A stretch of 64,000 bases of DNA from Microcoleus vaginatus WJT46-NPBG5 (lineage in GTDB: Bacteria; Cyanobacteriota; Cyanobacteriia; Cyanobacteriales; Oscillatoriaceae). Positions 1 to 8,382 of this stretch are shown one piece after another. The notes under the pieces are model-generated. The model saw nothing but the letters and a program-made list of their open reading frames with translations. It had not been told where the DNA came from and ran no database searches. A program made the position numbers and the translations under genes. The stretch's first letter is position 1. The number at the start of each line of letters is the position of its first letter. The stretch spans positions 186,001 to 250,000 of the forward strand of contig JAHHHM010000003.1 in NCBI GenBank assembly GCA_019359355.1, given 5' to 3'.

Positions 1-1
1 C

Positions 2-820
2 GTTGTTGGGTGTATTGCCTTAATTTTTTTCTCTGTGACACGTCGCAAGTGGTTAAGTCTTGTCAGCCTCTTCTGTGTCGTGCTCAACCTGGCTGTTATC
101 GTTCCTTGGTATATTCCTCCGCCAACAGATGCTGCTGTTCTTGCCGGCACTCCCATGAGGATTTTGCTGGCAAATGTCTTAACTTCTAACCGGCAATACT
201 CAAAAATTATCTCCATCGTTGAGAAAAACTTACCTGATATTGCAGTTTTCTTAGAAGTGAATGAAGTTTGGGCAAAACAGCTTGAAGCTATTCAGGATAT
301 TTTGCCTTATTCTTTGGTTTATCCCAGAGAAGATAACTTTGGTATCGCCCTATACAGCAAAACAGCCCTTAACGATCCAGCTTATAAATTTTTTGCGGAT
401 GAAGATGTAGTGAGTTTACTGGCGGATGTCAGCATTTCCGACCAAATTGTTTCAATCGTTGCCACACATCCACTACCCCCCAGTAATCAAGAATATTTTA
501 ACGGGCGAAATACGCAGCTCGAAGAAATTAGTAAATATGTGCAGCAGTTAAAAAATCCACATTTAGTTGTTGGTGATTTGAATGCAACGATGTGGTCGCC
601 CTATTATAAACAGTTTATCCAAAAGTCTGGATTGCATAACACAAGGGCCGGCTTTGGCATTTTACCCACTTGGCCGGCTCAATCGCCTCTGCTCTATATT
701 CCTTTAGATCATTGTTTAGTTAGTTCACAAATTAAAGTTAGAGAGACTAAAACTCTAGAAAATATTGGTTCAGATCATCTACCTTTGATCTGCGATCTTG
801 CACTGCCAGTGAAAACTTAA
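2..820 (+). CDS. Endonuclease/exonuclease/phosphatase (EEP) family protein, 5' end outside window
   Basis: The frame is open to the left edge, so the gene is truncated at its 5' end; an internal GTG at 35 would give 261 residues. The first visible stretch is hydrophobic and continues to about residue 30 after the GTG, which fits the membrane-spanning N-terminus common in this family. The rest looks like the EEP (DNase I-like, Mg-dependent phosphodiesterase) fold: an early LLANV strand, an FLEV segment with the metal-binding acidic residue, a VVGDLNAT motif (the usual GDFN/GDLN signature) and a C-terminal GSDHLPL motif with the catalytic Asp-His. Substrate cannot be told from sequence; the family includes nucleases, sphingomyelinases and inositol phosphatases. 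The family call is firm, the function is not. Confidence 0.8.
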   Translation, partial: VVGCIALIFFSVTRRKWLSLVSLFCVVLNLAVIVPWYIPPPTDAAVLAGTPMRILLANVLTSNRQYSKIISIVEKNLPDIAVFLEVNEVWAKQLEAIQDILPYSLVYPREDNFGIALYSKTALNDPAYKFFADEDVVSLLADVSISDQIVSIVATHPLPPSNQEYFNGRNTQLEEISKYVQQLKNPHLVVGDLNATMWSPYYKQFIQKSGLHNTRAGFGILPTWPAQSPLLYIPLDHCLVSSQIKVRETKTLENIGSDHLPLICDLALPVKT

Positions 821-905
821 TTAGTTATTAGTCCTCTCAGGTTTAATTCAATTATATTTTCTAATAGCTGCCCTGATAAAATCGAAAACTACTTACTTTT
901 TTTCT

Positions 906-1427
906 CTATAACCCAGGAGTGCCGTCTATTTCACGGCTCTGTTGGTCAAAAAATTGACCCTCTCTTTTTTTATAGAGAGTAATTTCTACCTCAGCTTCCG
1001 CACTTATTGGCGGACGTTCTTCAGTTGTGTCTGTCTGCTTTGGCATTATAACAGTATGAGTTAAAGCTCCTATTGTGAGTACCCGCGTTGTCTGGCAAAT
1101 CGCATTGTTTGGTTCTATTTCTAAGACTTTATCAAAACATTGCACTGCTTCTTGATAACGCCTTAAGTTACAAAGAGTTGCGCCTTTATTGTACCAAAGG
1201 TCAGCTACATTAGGATTGATTTTGATAGCTTCGTTGTAACAGGCGATCGCTTCCTCATAACGTTGTAATTGTTCTAGAGTAATGCCTTGGTAAACCCAAG
1301 CGGGGATAAAATCTGGTTTTAACTTGACGGCTTTTTGGAAACAATCGAGAGCTTCTGCGTATTTCTCCTCATCTTGGAGTGCCATACCTTTGTCAAACCA
1401 GGTTGTGTATGTGTAGGAATTAGTCAT
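906..1427 (-). CDS. Tetratricopeptide (TPR) repeat protein
   Basis: The product is about 173 residues. The ATG at 1427 (MTNSYTYTTW) is preferred; an ATG at 1463 would add 12 residues that do not look like TPR. Three consecutive 34-residue TPR units occupy roughly residues 10-110, with the usual pattern (W/LY-x-G-x-x-L-x-x-L-x-x-Y-x-x-A-x-x-x-Y/F-x-x-A-x-x-x-x-P). The tail of about 60 residues is charged and has no recognised domain. TPRs mediate protein-protein contacts; no enzymatic role can be assigned. It stands alone on the minus strand beside a decayed antitoxin gene. It contains a HIP1 octamer near 1244. Confidence 0.8.
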   Translation of the reverse strand: MTNSYTYTTWFDKGMALQDEEKYAEALDCFQKAVKLKPDFIPAWVYQGITLEQLQRYEEAIACYNEAIKINPNVADLWYNKGATLCNLRRYQEAVQCFDKVLEIEPNNAICQTTRVLTIGALTHTVIMPKQTDTTEERPPISAEAEVEITLYKKREGQFFDQQSREIDGTPGL

Positions 1428-1542
1428 AGTTAATTTAAATTCTGTAGAATAGTGCTGGAGCAAGTTTGTTTAGTTTAGCCATTAGATTAGTTGCCAGACC
1501 CTTAGAAGTTTCAACCCCTGGCTAATAAAGCTATTATTGTAT

Positions 1543-1844
1543 TTATATTTTACCTGTTGCCAAGCACCAAGTTTCGCCATTTGTCAGTTTATCCTGAGAT
1601 TTTACAAAAATTTCTCTACCCATCATTTGCGACTGACTCAGCGCGGCTTCAGATGCTTCAGATGCCTCAGCTAAAGCCATATTTTCAATTCTGTTAGCCC
1701 CTCCATCAAGCGCTTATAGAGATTGAAGGATATAATTTTAGAACTGGGGCGCGATTCCTTGAGCCGTAAAATGGGAGCTACAGCGGCTTGGTAAAAGACT
1801 TCCCCTTGTTGGTTACGAGTTTCTGTCAGGGCGTAACTACGCAT
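1543..1844 (-). pseudogene. Frameshifted Phd/YefM-type antitoxin
   Basis: From the ATG at 1844 the frame reads MRSYALTETRNQQGEVFYQA, the N-terminus typical of cyanobacterial Phd/YefM antitoxins, which bind DNA and neutralise a RelE/Doc-type toxin. It continues through KIISFNLYKRLMEGLTEL and then stops at 1671. The next frame carries on from about 1686 as ENMALAEASEASEAALSQSQ and runs to a stop at 1543, the expected acidic, helical C-terminus. One missing base near 1686-1690 (TTG-GAA reduced to TTGAA) explains the break. No toxin gene lies beside it. The toxin-neutralising C-terminus would be lost unless frameshifting occurs. A sequencing error is the main alternative. Confidence 0.65.
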
Positions 1845-2079
1845 GGGAACAGTGAATTTTGACTTCTTATATATTATGTCTATTTTAGGTATAATTGTTA
1901 AAAATTTGCAAGTATCGCTTGTCAACCACAATCTGTATTGGAGACATACTTGATTTAATGCAAGTAAAGAGGAGCTATTGCAAAGCTGAGAAGTTGAGAA
2001 GGCTGCTGGTACTGCCTCTAAACAAAAAGTGTAATTTTGAAAACTATGATGCGCGTTAAGTTACCAAGGTTAGCATTAC

Positions 2080-5000
2080 ATGGAAAATCGGGAAATCGAA
2101 GAGCTGATTGAAAAGCTTCGTACCAGCGAAGATTGGTATGTCCATTTGCAAGTTGCACGAAGATTAGGAGAAATTGGTACTGGCAAACCCAAAGCAATCG
2201 AAGCATTGGTACAACTGCTTGAGACCCGTTACGATGAGTACACCCGTAGGGAATCTGCTCAGAGTCTGGGAAAGATTGATCCTGGCAACGCCAAAGCAAT
2301 CGCAGCATTGATACAACTGCTTGAGACCACTAAAAATGAGTTCACCCGTAGGCTAGCGGCACAGAGTCTGGGAAAGATTGGTAGCGGCAACCCTAAAGCA
2401 ATCGCAGCATTGATACAACTGCTTGAAACCACTAAAAATGAATACACCCATAGGCTAGCGGCACAGAGTCTGGGAAAGATTGGTAGCGGCAAGCCCAAAG
2501 CAATCGAAGCATTGATACAACTGCTTGAGACCAGTAACGATGTGGACACCCGTAGGGAAGCAGCACAGAGTCTAGGAAAGATTGGTACTGGCAAGCCCAA
2601 AGCAATCGAAGCATTGATACAACTGCTTGAGACCAGTAACGATGTGGACACCCGTAGGGAAGCAGCACAGAGTCTAGGAAAGATTGGTACTGGCAAGCCC
2701 AAAGCAATTGAAGCATTGATACAACTGCTTAAGACCAGTAACGATGTAGACACCCTTAGGCTAGCGGCAGAGAGTCTGGGAAAGATTGATCCTGGCAACC
2801 CCAAAGCAATCGAAGTATTGATACAACTGCTTGAGGCCATTAAAAATGTGGACAGGCTCCGTAGGGAATTTGCTCAGAGTCTGGGAAGTATTGCTACTGG
2901 CAACCCTAAAGCAATCGCAGCATTGATACAACTGCTTGACACTAGTAACGATGTGGACACCCGTAGGGAATATGCACAGAGTCTGGGAAAGATTGATCCT
3001 GGCAACCCCAAAGCAATCGCAGCATTGATACAACTGCTTGACACTAGTAACGATGTGGACACCCGTAGGGAATATGCACAGAGTCTGGGAAAGATTGATC
3101 CTGGCAACCCCAAAGCAATCGCAGCATTGATACAACTGCTTGACACTAGTAACGATGTGGACACCCGTAGGGAATATGCACAGAGTCTGGGAAATATTGC
3201 TACTGGCAACCCCGAAGCAATTGAAGCATTGATACAACTGCTTGACCCTAGTAATGATGAGTACACCCGTAGGGAAGCAGTACAGAGTCTGGGAAATATT
3301 GCTACTGGCAATCCCAAAGCAATCGCAGCATTGATACAACTGCTTGACACTAGTAAACATGAGTACACCCGTAGGGAAGCAGTACAGAGTCTGGGAAATA
3401 TTGCTACTGGCAATCCCAAAGCAATCGCAGCATTGATACAACTGCTTGACACTAGTAAACATGAGTACACCCGTAGGGAAGCAGCACAGAGTCTGGGAAA
3501 TATTGATCCTGGCAATCCCAAAGCAATCGCAGCATTGATACAACTGCTTGACACTAGTAATGATGTGGACACCCGTAGGAAAGCAGCACAGAGTCTGGGA
3601 AATATTGATCCTGGCAATCCCAAAGCAATCGCAGCATTAATACAACTGCTTGAGACCACTAAAAATGAGTACACCCGTAGGGAAGCCGTTCAGAGTTTGA
3701 GAAATATTGGTACTGGCAACGCCAAAGCAATCGCAGCATTGATACAACTGCTTGACACTAGTAACGATGTGGACACCCGTAGGGAAGCGGCAGAGAGTCT
3801 GGGAAATATTGGTACTGGCAACGCCAAAGCAATCGCAGCATTGATACAACTGCTTGACACTAGTAATGATGAGTACACCCGTAGGGAAGCCGTTCAGAGT
3901 CTGGGAAATATTGCTACTGGCAACGCCAAAGCAATCGCAGCATTGATACAACTGCTTGACACTAGTAATGATGAGTACACCCGTAGGGAAGCCGTTCAGA
4001 GTCTGGGAAATATTGGTACTGGCAACGCCAAAGCAATCGCAGCATTGATACAACTGCTTGACACTAGTAACGATGTGGACACCCGTAGGGAAGCGGCAGA
4101 GAGTCTGGGAAAGATTGGTACTGGCAACGCCAAAGCAATCGCAGCATTGATACAACTGCTTGACACTAGTAATGATGAGTACACCCGTAGGGAAGTTGTT
4201 CAGAGTCTGGGAAATATTGGTACTGGCAACCCCAAAGCAATCGCAGCATTGATACAACTGCTTGACACTAGTAATGATGTGGACACCCGTAGGGAAGTGG
4301 CAGAGAGTCTGGAAAAGATTGGTACTGGTAATCTCACTGTTATAAAGGGATTAATTAAACTGCTTAATAAACCATCTGTTCGCGGCTTAGCAGCAGAGAT
4401 ACTGAAAAAAATTGCCATTTGCAACCCCATTGCTATTAAGGATTTAAGAGAAATTCTCAATATTAACCAACCTCATTACACTTATTCGCTCGTTAAAGAA
4501 ATTCTAAATAAAATTGATTATACAACCGAATATCAAGCTAAAGAAATCGATGATAATTTACTGTTATTTCTCCAAGTTGCGCGAGCTAAAGAAACAGCAG
4601 ATCGCTATTTTTCTTCCACTCACCACGCCAAAGCCAAATTTTGTTATCACCGAATCATTGCCTGCCTCGACAAGCTGCAACAAGGCCATGATATTGTCAC
4701 TCGACGTTCTTTAATGAACTCCTATTTAGCTTTATATAGGAGCATCGTTTCTTTTTCCATTAGGACAGATGACTTAAACAGCGCCTTTTTTTATGCCGAA
4801 ATTTTGCGAAATCAATATTTAGTTGAGCGAATTGCTCAGCATGATGCACCCTTACCCCAAACAGTTACCCCCGCACTAGCCGAAGAAATTGAACAGGCAA
4901 AGCAGGCTGAAAGAAAAAGCTTACAAGAATACACCAACAGCATTAGCAATCATCAAGATTTTGATGAACAACAATTAGTTAAATTGAGTAATCGTTGGGA

Positions 5001-6252
5001 TGAAGCTAAACAAGCACTAGAAAAATTATACGGTCAAGTTGCGCTCATCGAACCTGAATTTATTGCTAAAACTAAAGTTTACCCCATCTCTTTTACAGAA
5101 GTTCAGAAATTACTGCCCACAGATACTGCTATTTTGGACTTTTTCTTTACTGACAATCAGCTAATAATAATGTTGATTCTACCCGGTCAAGAAAAACCCA
5201 TCATTCCGCCCAACATCCGTTTAAATGTTCAAGAAAATTCCCTCGAAACTATTGCTCAAGCTTGGATATCTGATATTAATGCGAAAACATCTAAAAAAGA
5301 AGAAGAAATCCAGAAAACTATTGAAGATTTACCAAACAGAATTGACAAAGTTTCAGCAATTCTCAATTTCAGCACTTTATTAAATTATATTCCTGCTAAA
5401 ATCAAACATCTAATTATTGTTCCCAATAATTATTTATATCTGTTTCCCATTCACGCACTTTGGATTAACGACTCTCAGCGCGTAATTGATCGGTTTTCAG
5501 TACAATATTTCCCTAACCTTCAACTGTGGAAAACTTGTCAAAACCGTAAACGTTCTCGTCAATCTTTTATCGGCATTGAAAATCCCACTCAGGATGGCGA
5601 TTTAATTTTTGCTGAAGCAGAAATCGCCAGTATTTGCCAGCGTCACTCTTTTCAAGAAACTAATGTATTTAGAGGTCAAGAAGCCTCTAAATCAACGATC
5701 CTTCAAGCCGCTACCAACTACCACTGTTTCCATTTTTCCGGTCACGCCGAGTACAACTTTGAAAATCCGCTCGAATCCTACCTCATGATATCGGAAAACA
5801 GCCATGAAAACCTCACGCTCAGCACTATTTTTGCCGATATGTCGATGCCCCAAGCCGACTTAGTAACTCTCTCTGCTTGCTGCACTGGTATCGTTGATGC
5901 CTTTCAACCGACTGAGGAATACTTGGGACTTCCCACAGGCTTTTTACTTGCCGGTGCGAAAGCCGTCATCAGCAGCCTTTGGAAAGTTAACTCCATTGCA
6001 ACTGCCTTTCTCCTTGATGAATTTTACCGCCTGCTAGACGAGACGGAGAATAAAGCAGTAGCGCTGCAAAATGCCCAAAACTGGCTGCGTTGCTGCACCA
6101 GCGACAAACTGAGAGAACGGGCACAGGCTTGGGATGTGAGTAAGCTAGAATCAAAAGAGCAGTTTCGTTTGGAAAGAACACTTCGCCGGTTAAAAGGTAC
6201 TCCCTTCGAGAATCCTTATTACTGGGCAGCATTTATACTAACGGGTTGTTAA
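2080..6252 (+). CDS. HEAT-repeat/CHAT caspase-like protease
   Basis: The product has 1390 residues. Residues 1-37 are a divergent HEAT-type lead-in. Residues 38-752 are 21 nearly identical 34-residue HEAT/PBS-lyase-like repeats (consensus AIAALIQLL-DTSNDVDTRRE-AAQSLGNI-GTGNP), followed by two decayed repeats. About 800-985 is helical and probably TPR-like. About 990-1390 is a CHAT domain, the caspase/separase-related cysteine protease fold. The dyad is visible: His1222 in FHFSGHAEYN and Cys1267 in LSACCTG. The stop is followed after 2 bp by the ATG of the next gene, so the three genes to 8103 form an operon. The repeats probably act as a sensor or scaffold that controls the protease, as in TPR-CHAT proteins (established for the family, inferred here). 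The substrate is unknown. The gene is AT-rich and poor in the GCCGG word found in its neighbours. Confidence 0.9.
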   Translation: MENREIEELIEKLRTSEDWYVHLQVARRLGEIGTGKPKAIEALVQLLETRYDEYTRRESAQSLGKIDPGNAKAIAALIQLLETTKNEFTRRLAAQSLGKIGSGNPKAIAALIQLLETTKNEYTHRLAAQSLGKIGSGKPKAIEALIQLLETSNDVDTRREAAQSLGKIGTGKPKAIEALIQLLETSNDVDTRREAAQSLGKIGTGKPKAIEALIQLLKTSNDVDTLRLAAESLGKIDPGNPKAIEVLIQLLEAIKNVDRLRREFAQSLGSIATGNPKAIAALIQLLDTSNDVDTRREYAQSLGKIDPGNPKAIAALIQLLDTSNDVDTRREYAQSLGKIDPGNPKAIAALIQLLDTSNDVDTRREYAQSLGNIATGNPEAIEALIQLLDPSNDEYTRREAVQSLGNIATGNPKAIAALIQLLDTSKHEYTRREAVQSLGNIATGNPKAIAALIQLLDTSKHEYTRREAAQSLGNIDPGNPKAIAALIQLLDTSNDVDTRRKAAQSLGNIDPGNPKAIAALIQLLETTKNEYTRREAVQSLRNIGTGNAKAIAALIQLLDTSNDVDTRREAAESLGNIGTGNAKAIAALIQLLDTSNDEYTRREAVQSLGNIATGNAKAIAALIQLLDTSNDEYTRREAVQSLGNIGTGNAKAIAALIQLLDTSNDVDTRREAAESLGKIGTGNAKAIAALIQLLDTSNDEYTRREVVQSLGNIGTGNPKAIAALIQLLDTSNDVDTRREVAESLEKIGTGNLTVIKGLIKLLNKPSVRGLAAEILKKIAICNPIAIKDLREILNINQPHYTYSLVKEILNKIDYTTEYQAKEIDDNLLLFLQVARAKETADRYFSSTHHAKAKFCYHRIIACLDKLQQGHDIVTRRSLMNSYLALYRSIVSFSIRTDDLNSAFFYAEILRNQYLVERIAQHDAPLPQTVTPALAEEIEQAKQAERKSLQEYTNSISNHQDFDEQQLVKLSNRWDEAKQALEKLYGQVALIEPEFIAKTKVYPISFTEVQKLLPTDTAILDFFFTDNQLIIMLILPGQEKPIIPPNIRLNVQENSLETIAQAWISDINAKTSKKEEEIQKTIEDLPNRIDKVSAILNFSTLLNYIPAKIKHLIIVPNNYLYLFPIHALWINDSQRVIDRFSVQYFPNLQLWKTCQNRKRSRQSFIGIENPTQDGDLIFAEAEIASICQRHSFQETNVFRGQEASKSTILQAATNYHCFHFSGHAEYNFENPLESYLMISENSHENLTLSTIFADMSMPQADLVTLSACCTGIVDAFQPTEEYLGLPTGFLLAGAKAVISSLWKVNSIATAFLLDEFYRLLDETENKAVALQNAQNWLRCCTSDKLRERAQAWDVSKLESKEQFRLERTLRRLKGTPFENPYYWAAFILTGC
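2191..4335 (+). repeat. Array of 21 in-frame 102-bp tandem repeats (HEAT units)
   Basis: Twenty units are 102 bp and one (the seventh) is 105 bp. Long stretches are identical between units even at silent sites; the core 'gcattgatacaactgctt' recurs almost unchanged. Units fall into a few sub-types (DVDTRRE, DEYTRRE, KNEYTRRE), and neighbouring sub-types recur in blocks (units 8-10; 12-13; 16-20), so multi-unit duplications or gene conversion occurred recently. The repeat ends where decayed units with ordinary codon divergence begin. The array is fully coding and has no spacer, so it is not a CRISPR. Copy number is likely to vary between strains. Confidence 0.97.
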
Positions 6253-6254
6253 AC

Positions 6255-6689
6255 ATGAGTAGCAGCAATAGCGATATTTTCATTTGCGAAGCCTTCCGCC
6301 AAATCTTGGCAACTCCTCTTAGCGAACTAGAAGAAAAGTTTGGCAAAGAAGTGCCTCTTATCATTGCCGAATATTTACAAAATATACCGCCAGCCGAAAA
6401 ACTTGATTCCGCAGTAATGGCAAACCACATCACCGCATTTTGTCAGAAACCAGGAAATGAAAATTTATATGAATGGTTCGGAGAAATTTACGATTCTTTA
6501 GATGAAGATGGCCTAGATAAGCTAGAAAAGAAAACAGGCGATCCTGATGATATAGCAACTGCCCCCACCGAGAATCCTGGCCTCCTATACAACGAATCTC
6601 GCGATATTTGTCAATCTTTGCAAGACTGGGCAAAGAACGTGCCAAACCCAAGCACTCAAGAAAACCAAAATGACACAAGCCCAAAATAA
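6255..6689 (+). CDS. Small acidic protein of the CHAT operon
   Basis: The product has 144 residues. The ATG at 6255 lies 2 bp after the CHAT stop codon; a TTG at 6246 would overlap the CHAT gene and is less likely. The protein is rich in Asp and Glu, with no signal peptide, membrane helix or motif that I recognise. The N-terminal 70 residues look helical (AFRQILATPLSELEEKFGKE), and the C-terminal 40 are Pro/Asn-rich and probably disordered. The tight spacing implies translational coupling with the protease. It could be an adaptor, inhibitor or protease substrate, but nothing in the sequence decides this. Confidence 0.75.
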   Translation: MSSSNSDIFICEAFRQILATPLSELEEKFGKEVPLIIAEYLQNIPPAEKLDSAVMANHITAFCQKPGNENLYEWFGEIYDSLDEDGLDKLEKKTGDPDDIATAPTENPGLLYNESRDICQSLQDWAKNVPNPSTQENQNDTSPK

Positions 6690-8103
6690 TGTTAGCACTC
6701 AAGTTTCTGCTCCCACGCTGCACCTATATCATTATGTGCTGCGAAATGGCATTAATGAATCTTCTGAAACTTTGAATAAACGGCGAGAAGATTTCATTAA
6801 GCAATTGCAGGAGTTTATTTCTCCTTTAACAATAACTAATGGCAAAAAAGCAAAGGAAATAATCGAATTTATTTCACGAGAAGATGAACCCTCTGAAGTG
6901 GGAAATATTTTAAATTTAAATAATATTCCTCCTGAGTGCAAACCTACCAATGGGGTCAATTATAACCTATTATATTTAGATGATGGCACAGTGAGCCGGC
7001 GGTTAGCTGCCAGTCGCTTAAACGATACCTATTTTCTACGCTTTACTAACTTCATTCCTTCTAAATTCGGCCTTCAACCCCTTGAGAGATTTGGCGATTT
7101 TCGTAATATTAAAGAAGATTTGCCCATAGAAATTGGGCAAACAGTAATTCTCGCTGGAATCATCAAAGAATCTGATTATTTGAAAGCAGATATTTTACCT
7201 CTGGCTGCTGAATGTCTCAATTGCTATTACGGTGATAAAATTAAGCCAGACGAGCTAATCGAAAATGAGTTCCTAGGAAGTCCCTTCTGTATTTATAAAC
7301 AACCAATCCCAGTTAAAAAACTTAATGAATATATAATTGAATCTATTCGATTAAGCTGTGTTTTTATCTACAAAGACGAACAAACAGAAGCACAGGCAAA
7401 TAAAATTTACGGCATTTTTCAAGACTTGCTTCTTAGCTATCATAAAATTAACTTTTTCTATTCTCAAAGCTTGGCTTTAAAAAAAAGGCTTACCCAGCTC
7501 TATGAAGAGATTGAACGGTTAACAGAAAAATATCATCAACAGAAATGGAATAGCGAATCTCTCAAAAAGCTGCCACAAGATTCTTTAGAATACTATAAAA
7601 AAATTTCTTTTTTAGAAGATCAAGCTAGAGCAATTCAAGTAAATTCAAAAAATTATCAAGAATGCCTTAAGCAGATTGAAGAAAGTGTTGGGCAAAAACC
7701 CCCTAAATTTTTTATTGAATTTGAAAAAACTATAAAATTTTACATTGACCAAATTCAATCAAATATTGGGTTTTTAACACCCGGTATACAACTATACGAC
7801 AAGCTGATGTTAAGCATACAAACCCAAGTTAACATCGATGATGCACACATTCAAAAACAACAAAATCAGCGGCAAGCTAAACTAGGACAGCTTCTTACAG
7901 GTTCTGGTGCTGCAATCGCCATTGGTCAAATTCTCTACGAACCCATTAAAACCACCGTCGTTCAAAAGCTTGATCGAGGTCAAAATCAAATATCTGTATC
8001 TAGTTTATGGTATAGCGCAGGCTTAACTATTTTCCTTAGTATTTTCATTGGTTATTTCTTGAGTAAATTCGTATACCAATGGTTTACCAAAGAAAAGTTT
8101 TAA
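6670..8103 (+). CDS. Membrane-anchored coiled-coil protein of the CHAT operon
   Basis: The product has 477 residues. Its ATG overlaps the end of the previous gene by 20 bp, so it is the third gene of the CHAT operon. Residues 1-250 are a soluble region with no family I recognise. About 265-320 is charged, heptad-like and probably a coiled coil (LKKRLTQLYEEIERLTEKY). The C-terminus has two hydrophobic segments: about 408-425 (LLTGSGAAIAIGQILY) and about 445-470 (SAGLTIFLSIFIGYFLSKFV). It is therefore predicted to be tail-anchored in a membrane by a helical hairpin. In caspase-like bacterial systems a membrane protein beside the protease is often the effector or substrate; that role is only an inference here. 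Lys-rich and AT-rich, unlike neighbouring core genes. Confidence 0.8.
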   Translation: MTQAQNNVSTQVSAPTLHLYHYVLRNGINESSETLNKRREDFIKQLQEFISPLTITNGKKAKEIIEFISREDEPSEVGNILNLNNIPPECKPTNGVNYNLLYLDDGTVSRRLAASRLNDTYFLRFTNFIPSKFGLQPLERFGDFRNIKEDLPIEIGQTVILAGIIKESDYLKADILPLAAECLNCYYGDKIKPDELIENEFLGSPFCIYKQPIPVKKLNEYIIESIRLSCVFIYKDEQTEAQANKIYGIFQDLLLSYHKINFFYSQSLALKKRLTQLYEEIERLTEKYHQQKWNSESLKKLPQDSLEYYKKISFLEDQARAIQVNSKNYQECLKQIEESVGQKPPKFFIEFEKTIKFYIDQIQSNIGFLTPGIQLYDKLMLSIQTQVNIDDAHIQKQQNQRQAKLGQLLTGSGAAIAIGQILYEPIKTTVVQKLDRGQNQISVSSLWYSAGLTIFLSIFIGYFLSKFVYQWFTKEKF

Positions 8104-8382
8104 GACAAAAATAATAGTGCGTAACACTTTCTTACGTACACGGATTGTACGGATGATAAATGAATGCAAAAACGCAACAGAGATGGCCTAGGGCATAGCC
8201 ACGGCTCTAAATAGACAGGGCGGGAATGTAAAACCTCAGTTAAGGCCATTCGTGTTGCTCTGTCAATCCATTGATCTCTGATCTGGCAGTGCAAATAGTC
8301 ATCTAATGTTATGAACTAGGAATAAAATTACTCAAGTTGTAGAGCAAGCAAAAAGCCGGCCCCACAAATTGATATTCTTTGC
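8104..8382. other. Intergenic region after the CHAT operon, imperfect inverted repeat
   Basis: No convincing gene. An imperfect inverted repeat pairs 8172-8188 (gcaacagagatggcc) with 8243-8260 (ggccattcgtgttgctct) around a loop of about 55 bp. It could be a transcription stop between the convergent CHAT operon and the glycosyltransferase gene, or the remains of a small mobile element. A 64-codon minus-strand frame inside it has no family resemblance. Confidence 0.35.

Noticed and set aside
2191-4335. Regular repeats that could be taken for a CRISPR array
   Set aside because: The repeats are 102 bp, contiguous without spacers, in frame and encode HEAT units.
2259-4460. Several long minus-strand open frames across the HEAT-repeat array
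   Set aside because: They are antisense shadows caused by the 102-bp periodicity; their products are Cys/Ser/Leu-rich repeats with no protein-like logic.
8100-8294. 64-codon minus-strand frame after the CHAT operon
   Set aside because: No family resemblance and overlaps an inverted repeat; probably spacer.
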